From Gammaproteobacteria bacterium (GTDB taxonomy: Bacteria > Pseudomonadota > Gammaproteobacteria > Burkholderiales > Gallionellaceae), in the NCBI GenBank assembly GCA_018814405.1, contig JAHIZO010000005.1, forward strand, positions 360,684-424,683: 64,000 nucleotides of DNA. The letters are read 5' to 3'. Positions 20,054 through 29,593 of the stretch are shown here, one piece after another. The number at the start of each line of letters is the position of its first letter. The first letter of the stretch is position 1. A program made the translations under genes and the position numbers. The notes beneath the pieces are model-generated. The model searched no databases. It saw only the letters and a program-made list of their open reading frames with translations, and had not been told where the DNA came from.

Positions 20054-20129
20054 TGGTGGGTCGTGCGGGGATCGAACCTGCGACAAACGGATTAAGAGTC
20101 CGCTGCTCTACCAGCTGAGCTAACGACCC
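20054..20129 (-). tRNA. tRNA-Lys (CTT anticodon)
   Basis: A 76-base cloverleaf on the minus strand with encoded CCA. The acceptor stem GGGTCGT pairs with ACGACCC, the D arm is GCTC-AGCTGGTA-GAGC, the anticodon loop CTCTTAA gives CTT, and the discriminator is A. One T-stem pair is an A-C mismatch. It reads AAG codons. Promoter and terminator flank it closely. Confidence 0.97.
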
Positions 20130-20142
20130 GGAAGAGCCGCGC

Positions 20143-20170
20143 ATTTTATGGACGCTCCCGAATATGTCAA
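20143..20170 (-). promoter_or_regulatory. Promoter of tRNA-Lys
   Basis: On the minus strand a consensus TTGACA (20170-20165) is followed after 16 bases by TAAAAT (20148-20143). The start should fall near 20136, about seven bases before the mature tRNA. Confidence 0.75.
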
Positions 20171-20211
20171 GATTTTCCTAAAGGTCTCACCGTTACTTTC
20201 CCAAACAACTG

Positions 20212-20229
20212 TGAAGAATATATTCTTCA
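20212..20229. promoter_or_regulatory. 18-bp perfect palindrome, candidate operator for the efflux operon
   Basis: TGAAGAATATATTCTTCA is a perfect inverted repeat with no spacer. It lies 155 bases upstream of the RND efflux operon start and 42 bases upstream of the tRNA-Lys -35. Its size and symmetry suit a dimeric repressor or activator. No regulator gene lies next to the operon, so the protein that would bind it is unknown. The core promoter of the operon is not evident. Confidence 0.5.
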
Positions 20230-20383
20230 TAGATAGCGGAACTAATTCGCCAGATTGCCACCTATAGCACGCCCTTGATAATAGAAAAGTCAGTAGATTT
20301 CATATGGTCTTCAGACATCTCTCTTGTATTACTGTACTTCAAAAACCCAACCACCGTTGCGCCACACCGGAGAAGTCGAAACA

Positions 20384-21478
20384 ATGAAAAAATTTTCCAT
20401 CGCCATCCTGCTCCTGTCTCAACTCATCACCAGTGTTCAAGCACAAGACATCGTATTGACTGAAGAGCAGGTCAACAAGCTGGGCATCATGATTGCGCCC
20501 TTACCGGCGCAAGCGAACGGCGAGATCGCTGGCATGCCGGCACAAGTGGTCATACCGGGAGACCAGCTCTACACCATCAGCACCCCGTTGTCCGCGATGG
20601 TGGAACAAACACTGGTAGGCGTGGGGGATCCGGTAAAGAAGGGGCAGGTATTGGCGAGATTGCAAAGCCCGGCTTTCATTGAGGCCCAGCGCAGTCTGCT
20701 GCAGGCGCACATGCAAGACCAACTCACCACGGAAAATCTCAAACGCGACCAGGAACTCTGGAAGGACGGCATCATCGCCGAGAGTCGTTTGCGTGCGACG
20801 CGCAGCCAGCACAACGAAGCTAAAGCCGTTCTGAATGAACGACGTCAAACATTGAAACTGTTCGGAATGTCCCACACGGAGATCGAACAGCTTCTTTCCG
20901 GAAATGAATTGAGCAGCCGACTTTCGATCACTTCTCCGATCAGCGGTGTCATTCTGGATAAATCCGCAAGTTCAGGGCAGCGTCTGGATGCCGCCACACC
21001 CATATTCAAGGTGGCAAAACTAAGACCGCTTGGACTGGAGATCCAGGTTCCCTTGTCCAGTTCGGGTAATATCAAAGTCGGCGCGGCCATCACTATCCAC
21101 GCCTATTCGGCAAGCGGCAAAGTAGCCGCTATCGGTCGCAGCCTGAGCGGTGGCAGTCAAACGATCCTGGTGCGCGCCCTCATCGACAAAGGGACCGAGC
21201 ACCTGCGCCCCGGTCAGTACGTGGAGGCGAGCATCACTACCGTTGGCAGCAACATGAAGCAGTGGAACATTCCGAACAGTGCGCTGGCACGCTTGGGAGA
21301 TCAGCCTGTCGTATTCGTGAAGACAGCCACCGGATTCCGTGTCACAAAGGTCTCGGTGAAGTTGGAAGGTGCTCAGCGCAGTCTGATAGACGGCGATTTC
21401 AAGGGAGACGAGATGATCGCTGTGCAGGGCGTCTCGACACTTAAATCCGGCGCAATGAACAACAGCGGAGCCGAATGA
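20384..21478 (+). CDS. Efflux RND transporter periplasmic adaptor subunit
   Basis: A 364-residue membrane-fusion protein that bridges the RND pump and the outer-membrane channel. It has a signal peptide (MKKFSIAILLLSQLITSVQA), a lipoyl/barrel-sandwich half (TISTPLSAMVEQTLVGVGDPVKKGQVLARL split over the region), a helical hairpin around EAQRSLLQAHMQDQLTTEN, and the returning lipoyl half ITSPISGVILDKSASSGQRL. It is CzcB/CusB-like. The ATG at 20384 has GGAGAAG before it and gives the signal peptide, whereas the longer upstream reading does not. It overlaps the pump gene by four bases. Confidence 0.92.
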   Translation: MKKFSIAILLLSQLITSVQAQDIVLTEEQVNKLGIMIAPLPAQANGEIAGMPAQVVIPGDQLYTISTPLSAMVEQTLVGVGDPVKKGQVLARLQSPAFIEAQRSLLQAHMQDQLTTENLKRDQELWKDGIIAESRLRATRSQHNEAKAVLNERRQTLKLFGMSHTEIEQLLSGNELSSRLSITSPISGVILDKSASSGQRLDAATPIFKVAKLRPLGLEIQVPLSSSGNIKVGAAITIHAYSASGKVAAIGRSLSGGSQTILVRALIDKGTEHLRPGQYVEASITTVGSNMKQWNIPNSALARLGDQPVVFVKTATGFRVTKVSVKLEGAQRSLIDGDFKGDEMIAVQGVSTLKSGAMNNSGAE

Positions 21479-24400
21479 TGCTATCGAAGCTGGTGGAATT
21501 CGCGCTGACCCAGCGCATGCTGGCGGCTGCCTTGACGCTGCTGTTGATCGGTGCCGGCGTGTCCGCTTTCCGCGAACTGCCCATCGATGCCTTCCCCGAT
21601 GTATCGACCACTCAGGTCAAGATCATCATGAAAGCCCCCGGCATGACGCCGGAAGAAGTCGAAGCGCGCATCGTCGCACCGATCGAACTGGAGATGCTGG
21701 GTATCCCTGATCAGCGCGTGCTGCGCTCGATCTCCAAATACGCCATAGCCGACATCACCATCGACTTCAATGACAGCACCGACATCTATTGGGCACGTCA
21801 GCAAGTCGCTGAACGATTGAACAATGCGATGCGCGACCTGCCGGCTGATGTGTCGGGCGGTCTGGCCCCCATCACCACCCCGCTGGGTGAGATGTTCATG
21901 TTCACGGTGGAAGGGGAAGGTGTGTCGCTGGAAGAACGTCGCACCTTGCTGGATTGGACCATCCGCCCCGCCCTGCGCACCTTACCCGGTGTGGCTGACG
22001 TCAATTCGCTGGGCGGTCTGGCGCGCAGTTTCGAGGTCGTTCCAGACCATAACGCACTATCAGCCCGCGGCATCTCCTTTGCCGAGTTACAGGCAGTGAT
22101 CGAAGCCAACAATCGCAACGACGGCGCAGGTCGCATCAGCGATGGCGACGAATCACTTCTGGTGCGTGCCGAGGGCAGCATCCGCAGTCTGCAGGATCTG
22201 CGCGACATCGTCATCGTCGTCAGCCATGGCAATCTGATTCGCGTCAGCGACGTGGCACAGGTGCGCATCGGCAGTTTGACCCGTTATGGCACGGTCACCA
22301 AGGATGGCAAAGGTGAAGCCGTCGAGGGGCTGGTGCTTGGCTTGCGCGGTGCAAATGCGCAAAAGGTCGTGAACGGTGTGCGTGCCAAACTAGCCGAGAT
22401 CGCCCCTACTCTGCCAGCAGGCGTGACAACCAAAGTGTTCTATGACCGGGGCAGTCTGGTCGAGCGCGCCGTCGGCACCGTCTCCAAAGCACTGGGTGAA
22501 GCCATCATTCTGGTGGTCATCCTGCTGGTACTCTTCTTGGGCAATCTGCGCGCCGCGCTGGTGGTCGCGCTCACCCTGCCACTGGCGGTGTTGTTCACCT
22601 TCATCCTGATGGGCGAGTTCGGCATGTCGGCCAACCTGATGTCGCTTGGGGGTCTGGCCATCGCGATCGGTATGCTGGTCGATGCGGCGGTGGTGGTGGT
22701 GGAGAACATCATCAATCACCTCGCGCACCGCCGCGAACACATCCCGCATCTGCATGTGATCTACCGTGCAGTTAAAGAAGTTATCACCCCCGTCGCAGCC
22801 GGTGTCGCCATCATCATCATCGTGTTCCTGCCGCTGATGACGCTGCAAGGACTGGAAGGAAAACTGTTCATTCCGGTCGCAGTCACCATCGTGTTCGCAT
22901 TGTTCGGTTCACTGCTGTTGTCGCTGACTTTCGTGCCCATGCTGGCTTCTTTCCTGCTCAAGACTGCCAGTCATGAAGAACCCTGGCTGGTACGCAAGGC
23001 GATGGCTATCTATATGCCACTGCTGCAACGCGCGCTGGACAAGGAACGTATCGTCATCGTCAGCGCGATCACTTTGCTGTTAGTCACCGGCGGCATCTAC
23101 ATGCAACTGGGCAAGACTTTCATGCCGGAGATGGATGAAGGCGACATCATCATGCAGACCTCCAAGCTGCCATCGATCAACATCGAGCAGACGGCCGAGC
23201 TGGATAAACGCATCCAGGCCGCCATTCTGGAACAGGTACCGGAAGTGCAAGGTATCGTCTCGCGCGCCGGCGCAGACGAACTGGGCCTCGATCCGATGGG
23301 GTTGAACGAGACCGACAACTTCCTCGTGCTCAAACCACAGAAAGAATGGCGCAACAGCGACAAGAACGCCATCGTTGACGACATCCGCAAAGTGATGGAT
23401 GACTTCCCGGGCATCGAATATGGCTTCACACAACCCATCGCCATGCGCGTATCGGAGATGCTGACCGGCGCCCGCGGTGATGTCGCCATCAAGCTGTTCG
23501 GTGCCGACTTGAACATTCTGAATGACCGCGCAGAGAAGATTGTCAAAGCACTGGAAGGCATCCAAGGCAGCGAAGATGTGTTCACCGTACAGAACAGCGG
23601 CGTGCAGTATTACCGCGTCATCATTGACCGTCTGGCCGCCGGACGCATGGGACTGAACGTGGACGACATCGGCGTAGCCTTGCGCAGCCAGATCGAAGGC
23701 CAGCAACTGGGCACTGTCATCGAAGACGGTCGCCGCACGCCGCTGATCATGCGCGGAAAAGAAGATATCCGGCTCTCTCCCGCGCTGTTCTCAGCCCTCA
23801 AACTGCCCCTGCCTAATGGCGAGGCTGTCCCGCTTTCTGTCGTGGCTAAACTGGAACGTGCAGACGGCCCGGTCAAGGTAGATCGTCAGGATGGCCAGCG
23901 CATGGTTGTTATTCAAAGCAATGTGCGCGGGCGCGATCTGGTCGGATTCGTTGAGGAAGCAAAAGCCGCAGTCGCCTCGCAGGTCGACATGCCAACCGGT
24001 TATCGACTGACTTGGGGCGGACAGTTCGAGAACCAACAGCGTGCAGCAGCACGACTCGCCGTGGTCATCCCAGTCGCGCTTGGCATGATCTTCATGCTGC
24101 TGTTCGCCACCTTCGGCTCGGTGCGCCAAGCGGCGCTGGTGTTGACCAACATCCCGTTCGCGTTGATCGGTGGTGTGTTCGCGCTATGGATAAGCGGTGA
24201 ATATCTGTCGGTCCCCGCCTCGGTCGGATTCATCGCGCTGCTGGGTATCGCGGTACTGAATGGCGTAGTGATGGTGTCTTACTTCAATCAGTTGCACGAT
24301 GAAGGACTGTCGCTGGCCGATGTGGTGTTCGAGGGCGCAAAACGCCGCCTGCGTCCGGTGCTGATGACAGCCAGCATCACGGCCTTTGGCCTGCTGCCGG

Positions 24401-24552
24401 TACTGTTCGCCACCGGCCCCGGCTCCGAGATTCAGAAACCATTGGCTATCGTCGTCACCGGCGGCCTGATCAGTTCGACCTTGTTGACGCTGATCATGCT
24501 GCCCATCCTGTATCGCCGTTTCGGCTTGGAGAAACCCAAGGTGCAAGCATGA
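21475..24552 (+). CDS. Heavy-metal-type RND efflux pump (CzcA/CusA family)
   Basis: A 1025-residue inner-membrane proton antiporter subunit. It shows the RND duplication with two large periplasmic loops and the heavy-metal-type start LVEFALTQRMLAAALTLLLIGAGV followed by FRELPIDAFPDVSTTQVKI. The fourth transmembrane helix carries AIGMLVDAAVVVVENI with the acidic residues of the proton relay. The helix sequence places it in the HME group but does not let me name the metal. It is the second gene of a four-gene operon in which every junction overlaps by four bases. Confidence 0.92.
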   Translation: MMLSKLVEFALTQRMLAAALTLLLIGAGVSAFRELPIDAFPDVSTTQVKIIMKAPGMTPEEVEARIVAPIELEMLGIPDQRVLRSISKYAIADITIDFNDSTDIYWARQQVAERLNNAMRDLPADVSGGLAPITTPLGEMFMFTVEGEGVSLEERRTLLDWTIRPALRTLPGVADVNSLGGLARSFEVVPDHNALSARGISFAELQAVIEANNRNDGAGRISDGDESLLVRAEGSIRSLQDLRDIVIVVSHGNLIRVSDVAQVRIGSLTRYGTVTKDGKGEAVEGLVLGLRGANAQKVVNGVRAKLAEIAPTLPAGVTTKVFYDRGSLVERAVGTVSKALGEAIILVVILLVLFLGNLRAALVVALTLPLAVLFTFILMGEFGMSANLMSLGGLAIAIGMLVDAAVVVVENIINHLAHRREHIPHLHVIYRAVKEVITPVAAGVAIIIIVFLPLMTLQGLEGKLFIPVAVTIVFALFGSLLLSLTFVPMLASFLLKTASHEEPWLVRKAMAIYMPLLQRALDKERIVIVSAITLLLVTGGIYMQLGKTFMPEMDEGDIIMQTSKLPSINIEQTAELDKRIQAAILEQVPEVQGIVSRAGADELGLDPMGLNETDNFLVLKPQKEWRNSDKNAIVDDIRKVMDDFPGIEYGFTQPIAMRVSEMLTGARGDVAIKLFGADLNILNDRAEKIVKALEGIQGSEDVFTVQNSGVQYYRVIIDRLAAGRMGLNVDDIGVALRSQIEGQQLGTVIEDGRRTPLIMRGKEDIRLSPALFSALKLPLPNGEAVPLSVVAKLERADGPVKVDRQDGQRMVVIQSNVRGRDLVGFVEEAKAAVASQVDMPTGYRLTWGGQFENQQRAAARLAVVIPVALGMIFMLLFATFGSVRQAALVLTNIPFALIGGVFALWISGEYLSVPASVGFIALLGIAVLNGVVMVSYFNQLHDEGLSLADVVFEGAKRRLRPVLMTASITAFGLLPVLFATGPGSEIQKPLAIVVTGGLISSTLLTLIMLPILYRRFGLEKPKVQA

Positions 24553-24860
24553 AAGAAATGAATTGTTGTCTGACGTTGGTCTGTCACAAATCGCAAGAAG
24601 AACGACTAGTCGACCAATTGCTCTCTCACCCGGACTGGGTGCGCGGCTTCTCGATCAAGCATATAGAAGGTGGTAGCCAGAAGGAAAAACTGCCCAGCAT
24701 GCTGGAACAGGTGCGCGGCCGTTCCCAGCGCGTCCAGTTCGATTCTGTGATGAATCTCGAGGATGCCAAACTATTGATCGCCCACTTGAAGCAGGCGGAG
24801 CCCAATAATGAGATCGCCTACTGGCTGGTACCGGTGCTCGATTTCGGGAGATTGGCATGA
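24549..24860 (+). CDS. DUF3240 family protein
   Basis: A 103-residue small soluble protein (CCLTLVCHKSQEERLVDQLL, then HIEGGSQKEKL and a C-terminal YWLVPVLDFGRLA). I recognise it as DUF3240, a ferredoxin-like or PII-like small domain repeatedly found inside RND efflux operons. Its position between pump and outer-membrane gene, with four-base overlaps on both sides, indicates production in step with the pump. A regulatory or metal-sensing role is plausible but undemonstrated. Confidence 0.8.
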   Translation: MKEMNCCLTLVCHKSQEERLVDQLLSHPDWVRGFSIKHIEGGSQKEKLPSMLEQVRGRSQRVQFDSVMNLEDAKLLIAHLKQAEPNNEIAYWLVPVLDFGRLA

Positions 24861-26116
24861 AATATCTGAGCAAAGCACTTGCCACGTCATACCTCTGCTT
24901 ATCTGCATCGTTCTGCTATGCCGCAGCGGACCTGCCACCGCATTCCCAAGTGGATCGTGCGCTGGACGAACACATCCTGGTGCTCAATGCACAGGCCGGC
25001 ATGCAGATCGAACAGAGCGAGCAGCGCAAGCGCGACACCGGCGAGTATGAATTCACCCTGCACGGCGCGGCATACCGCGACCGCTTGCTGGAAGGCAACG
25101 TCCAGAATGATTACCGTGATTGGGAGATCGCAATCGAACGTCCGATCCGTCTGCCCAATAAAGTATGGATAGACAGCGACATAGGTGCGGCCGCCCTCGC
25201 GCGCGGGCAACATGCTTTGGGCGATGCGCGCCATGAAGCATCGCGTCTACTGCTTCGCCTGTGGTTCGCCTGGCAACGCGAACAAGCGCAGCTCATACAG
25301 TGGCAAGCCCAGCTGGACATCCTGCAGCAACAGGCGGCGATCACAGAAAAACGTATCAAGGCTGGCGATGCGCCGCGTATGGAGCTGAACCAAGTCAACG
25401 CTGCCGCTGCAATGTCCGCAGTCTCCGTGCGACAAGCCAAACTGCGCGCGACACTTGCCGCCGACGAATTGAAACGGCAGTTCGCAGCGCTTTCCCTGCC
25501 GGACAGGCCAACGCTGGTTGAACCGCAGGCCATAGTGCAACCTCTCGCTTACTGGCATGACATCATGTTGGATCACAATCACGAGATCGGTTTGGCCATG
25601 GCCGAAGCCGACTTTCAAAGCGGGCTTGCTGAACGCGCCAGTGCCGACCGATTGCCCGACCCGACGCTGGGTCTGAAATACACTTCCCTGCTCGACCGAA
25701 AACAGCGCGTCGCCGGACTGTATGTCTCGATCCCGCTGGGCTATAGCGCCCGTTCGGCGAATGCCGACAGTGCCGCTGCACAGGCACGCATCGCGGCAGA
25801 CCAAGCGCAGGCGTTGCAACGCAAAGTGGAAGGCGACATCTACCATGCCTATACCCATGCGGTCAGCAGCTACGAGATCTGGCTGCAAGCCGGCACTGCT
25901 GCCATCGCCTTGCGCCACAACGCAGACCTAGTCGCCCGCGCCTACAGTCTGGGTGAAAGCAGCCTTGATGTGACGCTGATCGCCCGGCGTCAGGCACTGG
26001 AAGCAACACTGGCCGAGACATTGGCGCGGCTGGATGCCAATGAATCGCGCTATCGCTTATTGCTGGACGCCCATCAATTGTGGACCAGCGATAACAATGC
26101 GCACACACCTCACTGA
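24857..26116 (+). CDS. TolC-family outer-membrane efflux protein
   Basis: A 419-residue protein with a signal peptide (MKYLSKALATSYLCLSASFCYA) and the two OEP repeats of long helical hairpins: QREQAQLIQWQAQLDILQQQ in the first half and ADRLPDPTLGLKYTSLLDRK followed by LYVSIPLGYSARSANADSA in the second. It should form the outer-membrane duct for the RND pump encoded upstream (CzcC-like). It is last in the operon; the order adaptor-pump-DUF3240-channel differs from the common CBA order. Confidence 0.88.
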   Translation: MKYLSKALATSYLCLSASFCYAAADLPPHSQVDRALDEHILVLNAQAGMQIEQSEQRKRDTGEYEFTLHGAAYRDRLLEGNVQNDYRDWEIAIERPIRLPNKVWIDSDIGAAALARGQHALGDARHEASRLLLRLWFAWQREQAQLIQWQAQLDILQQQAAITEKRIKAGDAPRMELNQVNAAAAMSAVSVRQAKLRATLAADELKRQFAALSLPDRPTLVEPQAIVQPLAYWHDIMLDHNHEIGLAMAEADFQSGLAERASADRLPDPTLGLKYTSLLDRKQRVAGLYVSIPLGYSARSANADSAAAQARIAADQAQALQRKVEGDIYHAYTHAVSSYEIWLQAGTAAIALRHNADLVARAYSLGESSLDVTLIARRQALEATLAETLARLDANESRYRLLLDAHQLWTSDNNAHTPH

Positions 26117-26217
26117 GACGCGCCTCATCTTGATATTGATCTGACGATAACAACAGCGCTGGCTGAGTCAGGTAGAATCTGACGGAGAACAATTCTGCCG
26201 ATTCAATTGATTCAGTT

Positions 26218-27432
26218 ATGCGCAAAAGAATCCCTGTAAAAAATGTCAAGATCGGCATGTTTATCCATGAGCTTTGCGGAAGCTGGATGGATCATCCGTT
26301 CTGGCGAAAATCCTTCCTGCTCGATAAAGATGCCGACCTGAATACACTGTTCACCTGCGGCATTCAGGAAGTGTGGATCGATCCTGCACGCGGCCTTGAT
26401 GTCGAAGGTGACGTCGCTGCCGTATCAGACGAAGAAGCCGAGCGCGAGATCGCAGCCGAGTTGGATCGCATCAGCAAAGCCAGACCCCAGACCGAAGCCC
26501 GAGTCTCCCTGCATGACGAACTGGTACGCGCGCGTCAGCTGCAAGCAAAGAGCAAAGCCGCGGTCACCTCGATGTTCCAGGAAGCCCGCATGGGCAACGC
26601 CATCAAGGTCGGCGAGGCCGCCCCGCTGGTGGAAGAGATCAGCAAGTCCATCACGCGCAACCCGGAAGCATTCTTAAATCTTGCCCGGCTCAAGACACAA
26701 GACGATTACACCTATATGCACTCTGTCGCGGTATGCGCACTGATGATCGCATTGGGCAAACAGTTGGGACTGGATGCGGACGAACTGAAGGAAGCAGGCT
26801 TGGCCGGCTTGCTGCATGACGTTGGCAAGATGATGGTGGATCAGGACGTACTCAACAAACCGGGCAAGTTGACCGACGAAGAGTTCGAGCTGATCAAGGG
26901 CCATCCCCGCAAAGGCTGGGAGCTTCTGCAAGGTTCCAGCGACATCACCGCTACCGCGCTGGATGTATGCCTGCACCACCACGAACGCATGGACGGTAAA
27001 GGCTATCCGGACAAACTGGCCGCCGAGCAGATATCCCTTTTCGCGCGCATGGGCGCGGTATGCGACGTATATGATGCCCTCACCTCCAACCGCTGCTACA
27101 AGAACGGCTGGGAACCGGCCGAGACCATCCGCAAGATGGCCGAATGGCGCAACGGCCATTTTGACGAGCGCGTGTTTCAGGCCTTCGTAAAGACCATCGG
27201 CATCTATCCTTCGGGCACGCTAGTAAGGCTCAAGTCAGGAAGACTCGCTATAGTCATGGAGCAAACAGAGAAAAGCCTGCTCACACCTATCGTCAAAGTC
27301 TTCTTTTCGACCAAGTCCAACGAACCGATCATGCCTGAAATGCTAGACTTGGGACGTTCGCAGGAAAGTATCGTCAGTGCAGAAGATCCGATCAAGTGGG
27401 GCTTTGACCTGAAGCAGATCACCGGCATATAG
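26218..27432 (+). CDS. HD-GYP cyclic-di-GMP phosphodiesterase with N-terminal DUF3391
   Basis: A 404-residue cytosolic protein. Residues 1-130 are the DUF3391 domain (KRIPVKNVKIGMFIHELCGSW). The HD-GYP domain follows, with YMHSVAVCALMIALGKQLGL, the metal-binding HD in GLLHDVGKMMVD, CLHHHERMDGKGYPDKL for the GYP loop, and DVYDALTSNRCYK. All key residues seem intact, so cyclic-di-GMP hydrolysis is expected. No Shine-Dalgarno sequence is visible before the ATG, but the N-terminus is the family standard. It opposes the GGDEF proteins at 55.5 and 61.7 kb. acs starts 24 bases downstream. Confidence 0.92.
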   Translation: MRKRIPVKNVKIGMFIHELCGSWMDHPFWRKSFLLDKDADLNTLFTCGIQEVWIDPARGLDVEGDVAAVSDEEAEREIAAELDRISKARPQTEARVSLHDELVRARQLQAKSKAAVTSMFQEARMGNAIKVGEAAPLVEEISKSITRNPEAFLNLARLKTQDDYTYMHSVAVCALMIALGKQLGLDADELKEAGLAGLLHDVGKMMVDQDVLNKPGKLTDEEFELIKGHPRKGWELLQGSSDITATALDVCLHHHERMDGKGYPDKLAAEQISLFARMGAVCDVYDALTSNRCYKNGWEPAETIRKMAEWRNGHFDERVFQAFVKTIGIYPSGTLVRLKSGRLAIVMEQTEKSLLTPIVKVFFSTKSNEPIMPEMLDLGRSQESIVSAEDPIKWGFDLKQITGI

Positions 27433-27456
27433 CAATCAACATCAAGGGAGAAACAA

Positions 27457-29424
27457 ATGTCCAACATCCAATCCGTGTTGCATGAGAACCGTGTATTCAA
27501 GCCTACTGACGATTTTGTCAAACAGGCCAACGTTTCAGGCATGGATGCTTACAAGGCGATGTGCACCGCAGCCGAAAAAGACTACGCGGGCTTCTGGGCC
27601 GATCTGGCACGCGACACCATTGAATGGCACAAACCGTTCACCAAGACACTGGATGAAAGCAAGGCTCCCTTCTACAAATGGTTCGAGGACGGCGAGTTGA
27701 ACGTCTCCTACAACTGCCTCGACAAGCATCTCACTACCCAACCGAACAAGACCGCCATCATCTTCGAGGCGGACGACGGCAAAGTCACCAACGTCAGTTA
27801 TAAAGAATTGCACGGCCGCGTCAGCCAGTTCGCCAACGGGCTCAAATCGCGCGGCATCAAGAAAGGTGACCGCGTCATCATCTATATGCCGATGAGCGTG
27901 GAAGCCGTGGTCGCGATGCAAGCCTGCGCCCGTATCGGTGCCATCCATTCCGTGGTGTTCGGCGGCTTTTCCTCCAAGAGCCTGCATGAGCGCATCACCG
28001 ATGCACAGGCAGTCGCGGTCATAACCGCCGACGGCCAATACCGTGGTGGCAAAGCGATGGCATTGAAGCCCGCCGTGGATGAAGCACTGACACTCGGCGG
28101 TTGCGAGGGCGTGCACACCGTGATCGTCTATCGCCGTACCGGTGCTGACATCGAACTGGATGAAGATCGCGAAGTCTGGTGGCACGACCTGTTCAACAGC
28201 CAGTCTTCCGTGTGCGAACCGGAATGGGTGGGTGCCGAGCATCCGCTGTTCCTGCTCTACACTTCCGGCTCCACCGGCAAGCCCAAGGGCGTACAGCATT
28301 CCACCGGCGGCTACCTGCTGGGCGCGATGGCCTCGCTCAAATGGGTGTTCGATTACAAGGATTCCGACATCTTCTGGTGCACCGCCGACGTGGGCTGGAT
28401 CACCGGCCATAGCTATGTCGCTTACGGCCCGCTGGCAATGGGCGCGACCCAGGTCATCTTCGAAGGCGTGCCGACCTTTCCGGATGCAGGCCGTTTCTGG
28501 AAGATGATCCAGGACCACAAGGTCACCACCTTCTACACCGCACCGACCGCGATCCGTTCGCTGATCAAACTGGGCGGCGAACTACCCAAGCAATACGACC
28601 TGTCCAGCCTGCGTCTGCTCGGCACCGTGGGCGAGCCGATCAACCCTGAAGCATGGATGTGGTACTACGAGACGGTTGGTCAGAGCCGCTGTCCTATCGT
28701 GGACACATGGTGGCAGACCGAGACCGGTTGCCACATGATCGCCCCGCTGCCCGGCGCGATGCCGATCAAACCCGGCACCTGCACTCTGCCGCTACCCGGA
28801 ATCATCGCCACCATCGTCAACGAAGCCGGCGATGAGGTGCACGATGAACACGGCGGCTTCCTGGTCATCAAGAAACCTTTCCCGTCACAGATCCGCACCA
28901 TCTGGGGCGACCCGGAACGTTATAAGAAGAGCTATTTCCCGGAAGAGATGAAGGGTGCCTATCTGGCGGGTGACTCGGCGCACCGCGACGGTGACGGCTA
29001 CTTCTGGATCATGGGCCGTATCGACGATGTGCTGAATGTATCCGGCCACCGTCTCGGCACCATGGAGATCGAATCCGCACTGGTTTCCAATCCGTTGGTG
29101 GCGGAAGCAGCCGTGGTCGGCAAGCCACACGAAGTGAAAGGCGAGTCCGTGGTTGCCTTCGTGGTGCTCAAGGGTTCACGTCCGGCCGATGCTGCAGCAG
29201 CCAAGAAGCTGGTTGATGAACTGCGCAGTTGGGTCGGCAAAGAGATCGGCCCCATCGCCAAACCGGATGAGATCCGATTCGGCGAAAATCTGCCCAAGAC
29301 CCGCTCCGGCAAGATCATGCGCCGCCTGCTGCGTGCCATCGCCAAGGGTGAAGAGATCACTCAGGATGTCTCGACTTTGGAAAACCCAGCCATTCTGGAG
29401 CAGCTTAAAGAAGTCATTAAGTAA
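27457..29424 (+). CDS. acs: Acetyl-CoA synthetase
   Basis: Activates acetate to acetyl-CoA through acetyl-AMP. The 655-residue enzyme has the P-loop-like [15 protein letters not shown] near residue 267, [13 protein letters not shown], the A8 hinge [20 protein letters not shown], and the C-terminal [11 protein letters not shown] whose lysine (about 618) is the usual acetylation control site. AAGGGAGAAACAA precedes the ATG. The 24-base gap after the HD-GYP gene suggests a shared transcript; a strong terminator follows. Confidence 0.97.
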   Translation: MSNIQSVLHENRVFKPTDDFVKQANVSGMDAYKAMCTAAEKDYAGFWADLARDTIEWHKPFTKTLDESKAPFYKWFEDGELNVSYNCLDKHLTTQPNKTAIIFEADDGKVTNVSYKELHGRVSQFANGLKSRGIKKGDRVIIYMPMSVEAVVAMQACARIGAIHSVVFGGFSSKSLHERITDAQAVAVITADGQYRGGKAMALKPAVDEALTLGGCEGVHTVIVYRRTGADIELDEDREVWWHDLFNSQSSVCEPEWVGAEHPLFLLYTSGSTGKPKGVQHSTGGYLLGAMASLKWVFDYKDSDIFWCTADVGWITGHSYVAYGPLAMGATQVIFEGVPTFPDAGRFWKMIQDHKVTTFYTAPTAIRSLIKLGGELPKQYDLSSLRLLGTVGEPINPEAWMWYYETVGQSRCPIVDTWWQTETGCHMIAPLPGAMPIKPGTCTLPLPGIIATIVNEAGDEVHDEHGGFLVIKKPFPSQIRTIWGDPERYKKSYFPEEMKGAYLAGDSAHRDGDGYFWIMGRIDDVLNVSGHRLGTMEIESALVSNPLVAEAAVVGKPHEVKGESVVAFVVLKGSRPADAAAAKKLVDELRSWVGKEIGPIAKPDEIRFGENLPKTRSGKIMRRLLRAIAKGEEITQDVSTLENPAILEQLKEVIK

Positions 29425-29432
29425 CAAGAAGG

Positions 29433-29460
29433 TGGCCGGTATCCATTGCCGGCCATTTTT
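29433..29460 (+). terminator. Rho-independent terminator after acs
   Basis: TGGCCGG (29433-29439) pairs perfectly with CCGGCCA (29449-29455) and is followed by five T residues. It lies nine bases after the acs stop. Confidence 0.9.
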
Positions 29461-29532
29461 CTAACCAAACGAAGTCAATGAAATATTGGTGCAAAACCCC
29501 TAACAAGTGTTGTATCACCGCCCTATTCCGAA

Positions 29533-29561
29533 TTGACGCACCACACCCCCTCCGCTAACAT
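29533..29561 (+). promoter_or_regulatory. Promoter of the lytic transglycosylase gene
   Basis: TTGACG (29533-29538), a 17-base spacer, and TAACAT (29556-29561) form a good sigma-70 promoter with a predicted start near 29568, leaving about 26 bases to the GTG start. Confidence 0.6.
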
Positions 29562-29593
29562 CATCACACTTCAAAATTCAAAGAAAGCCGCTC

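Noticed and set aside
19258-20129. tRNA-Asn/tRNA-Lys region as an integration site of a mobile element.
   Set aside because: There is no integrase, no repeat of a tRNA 3' end, and both tRNAs have intact promoters and terminators.
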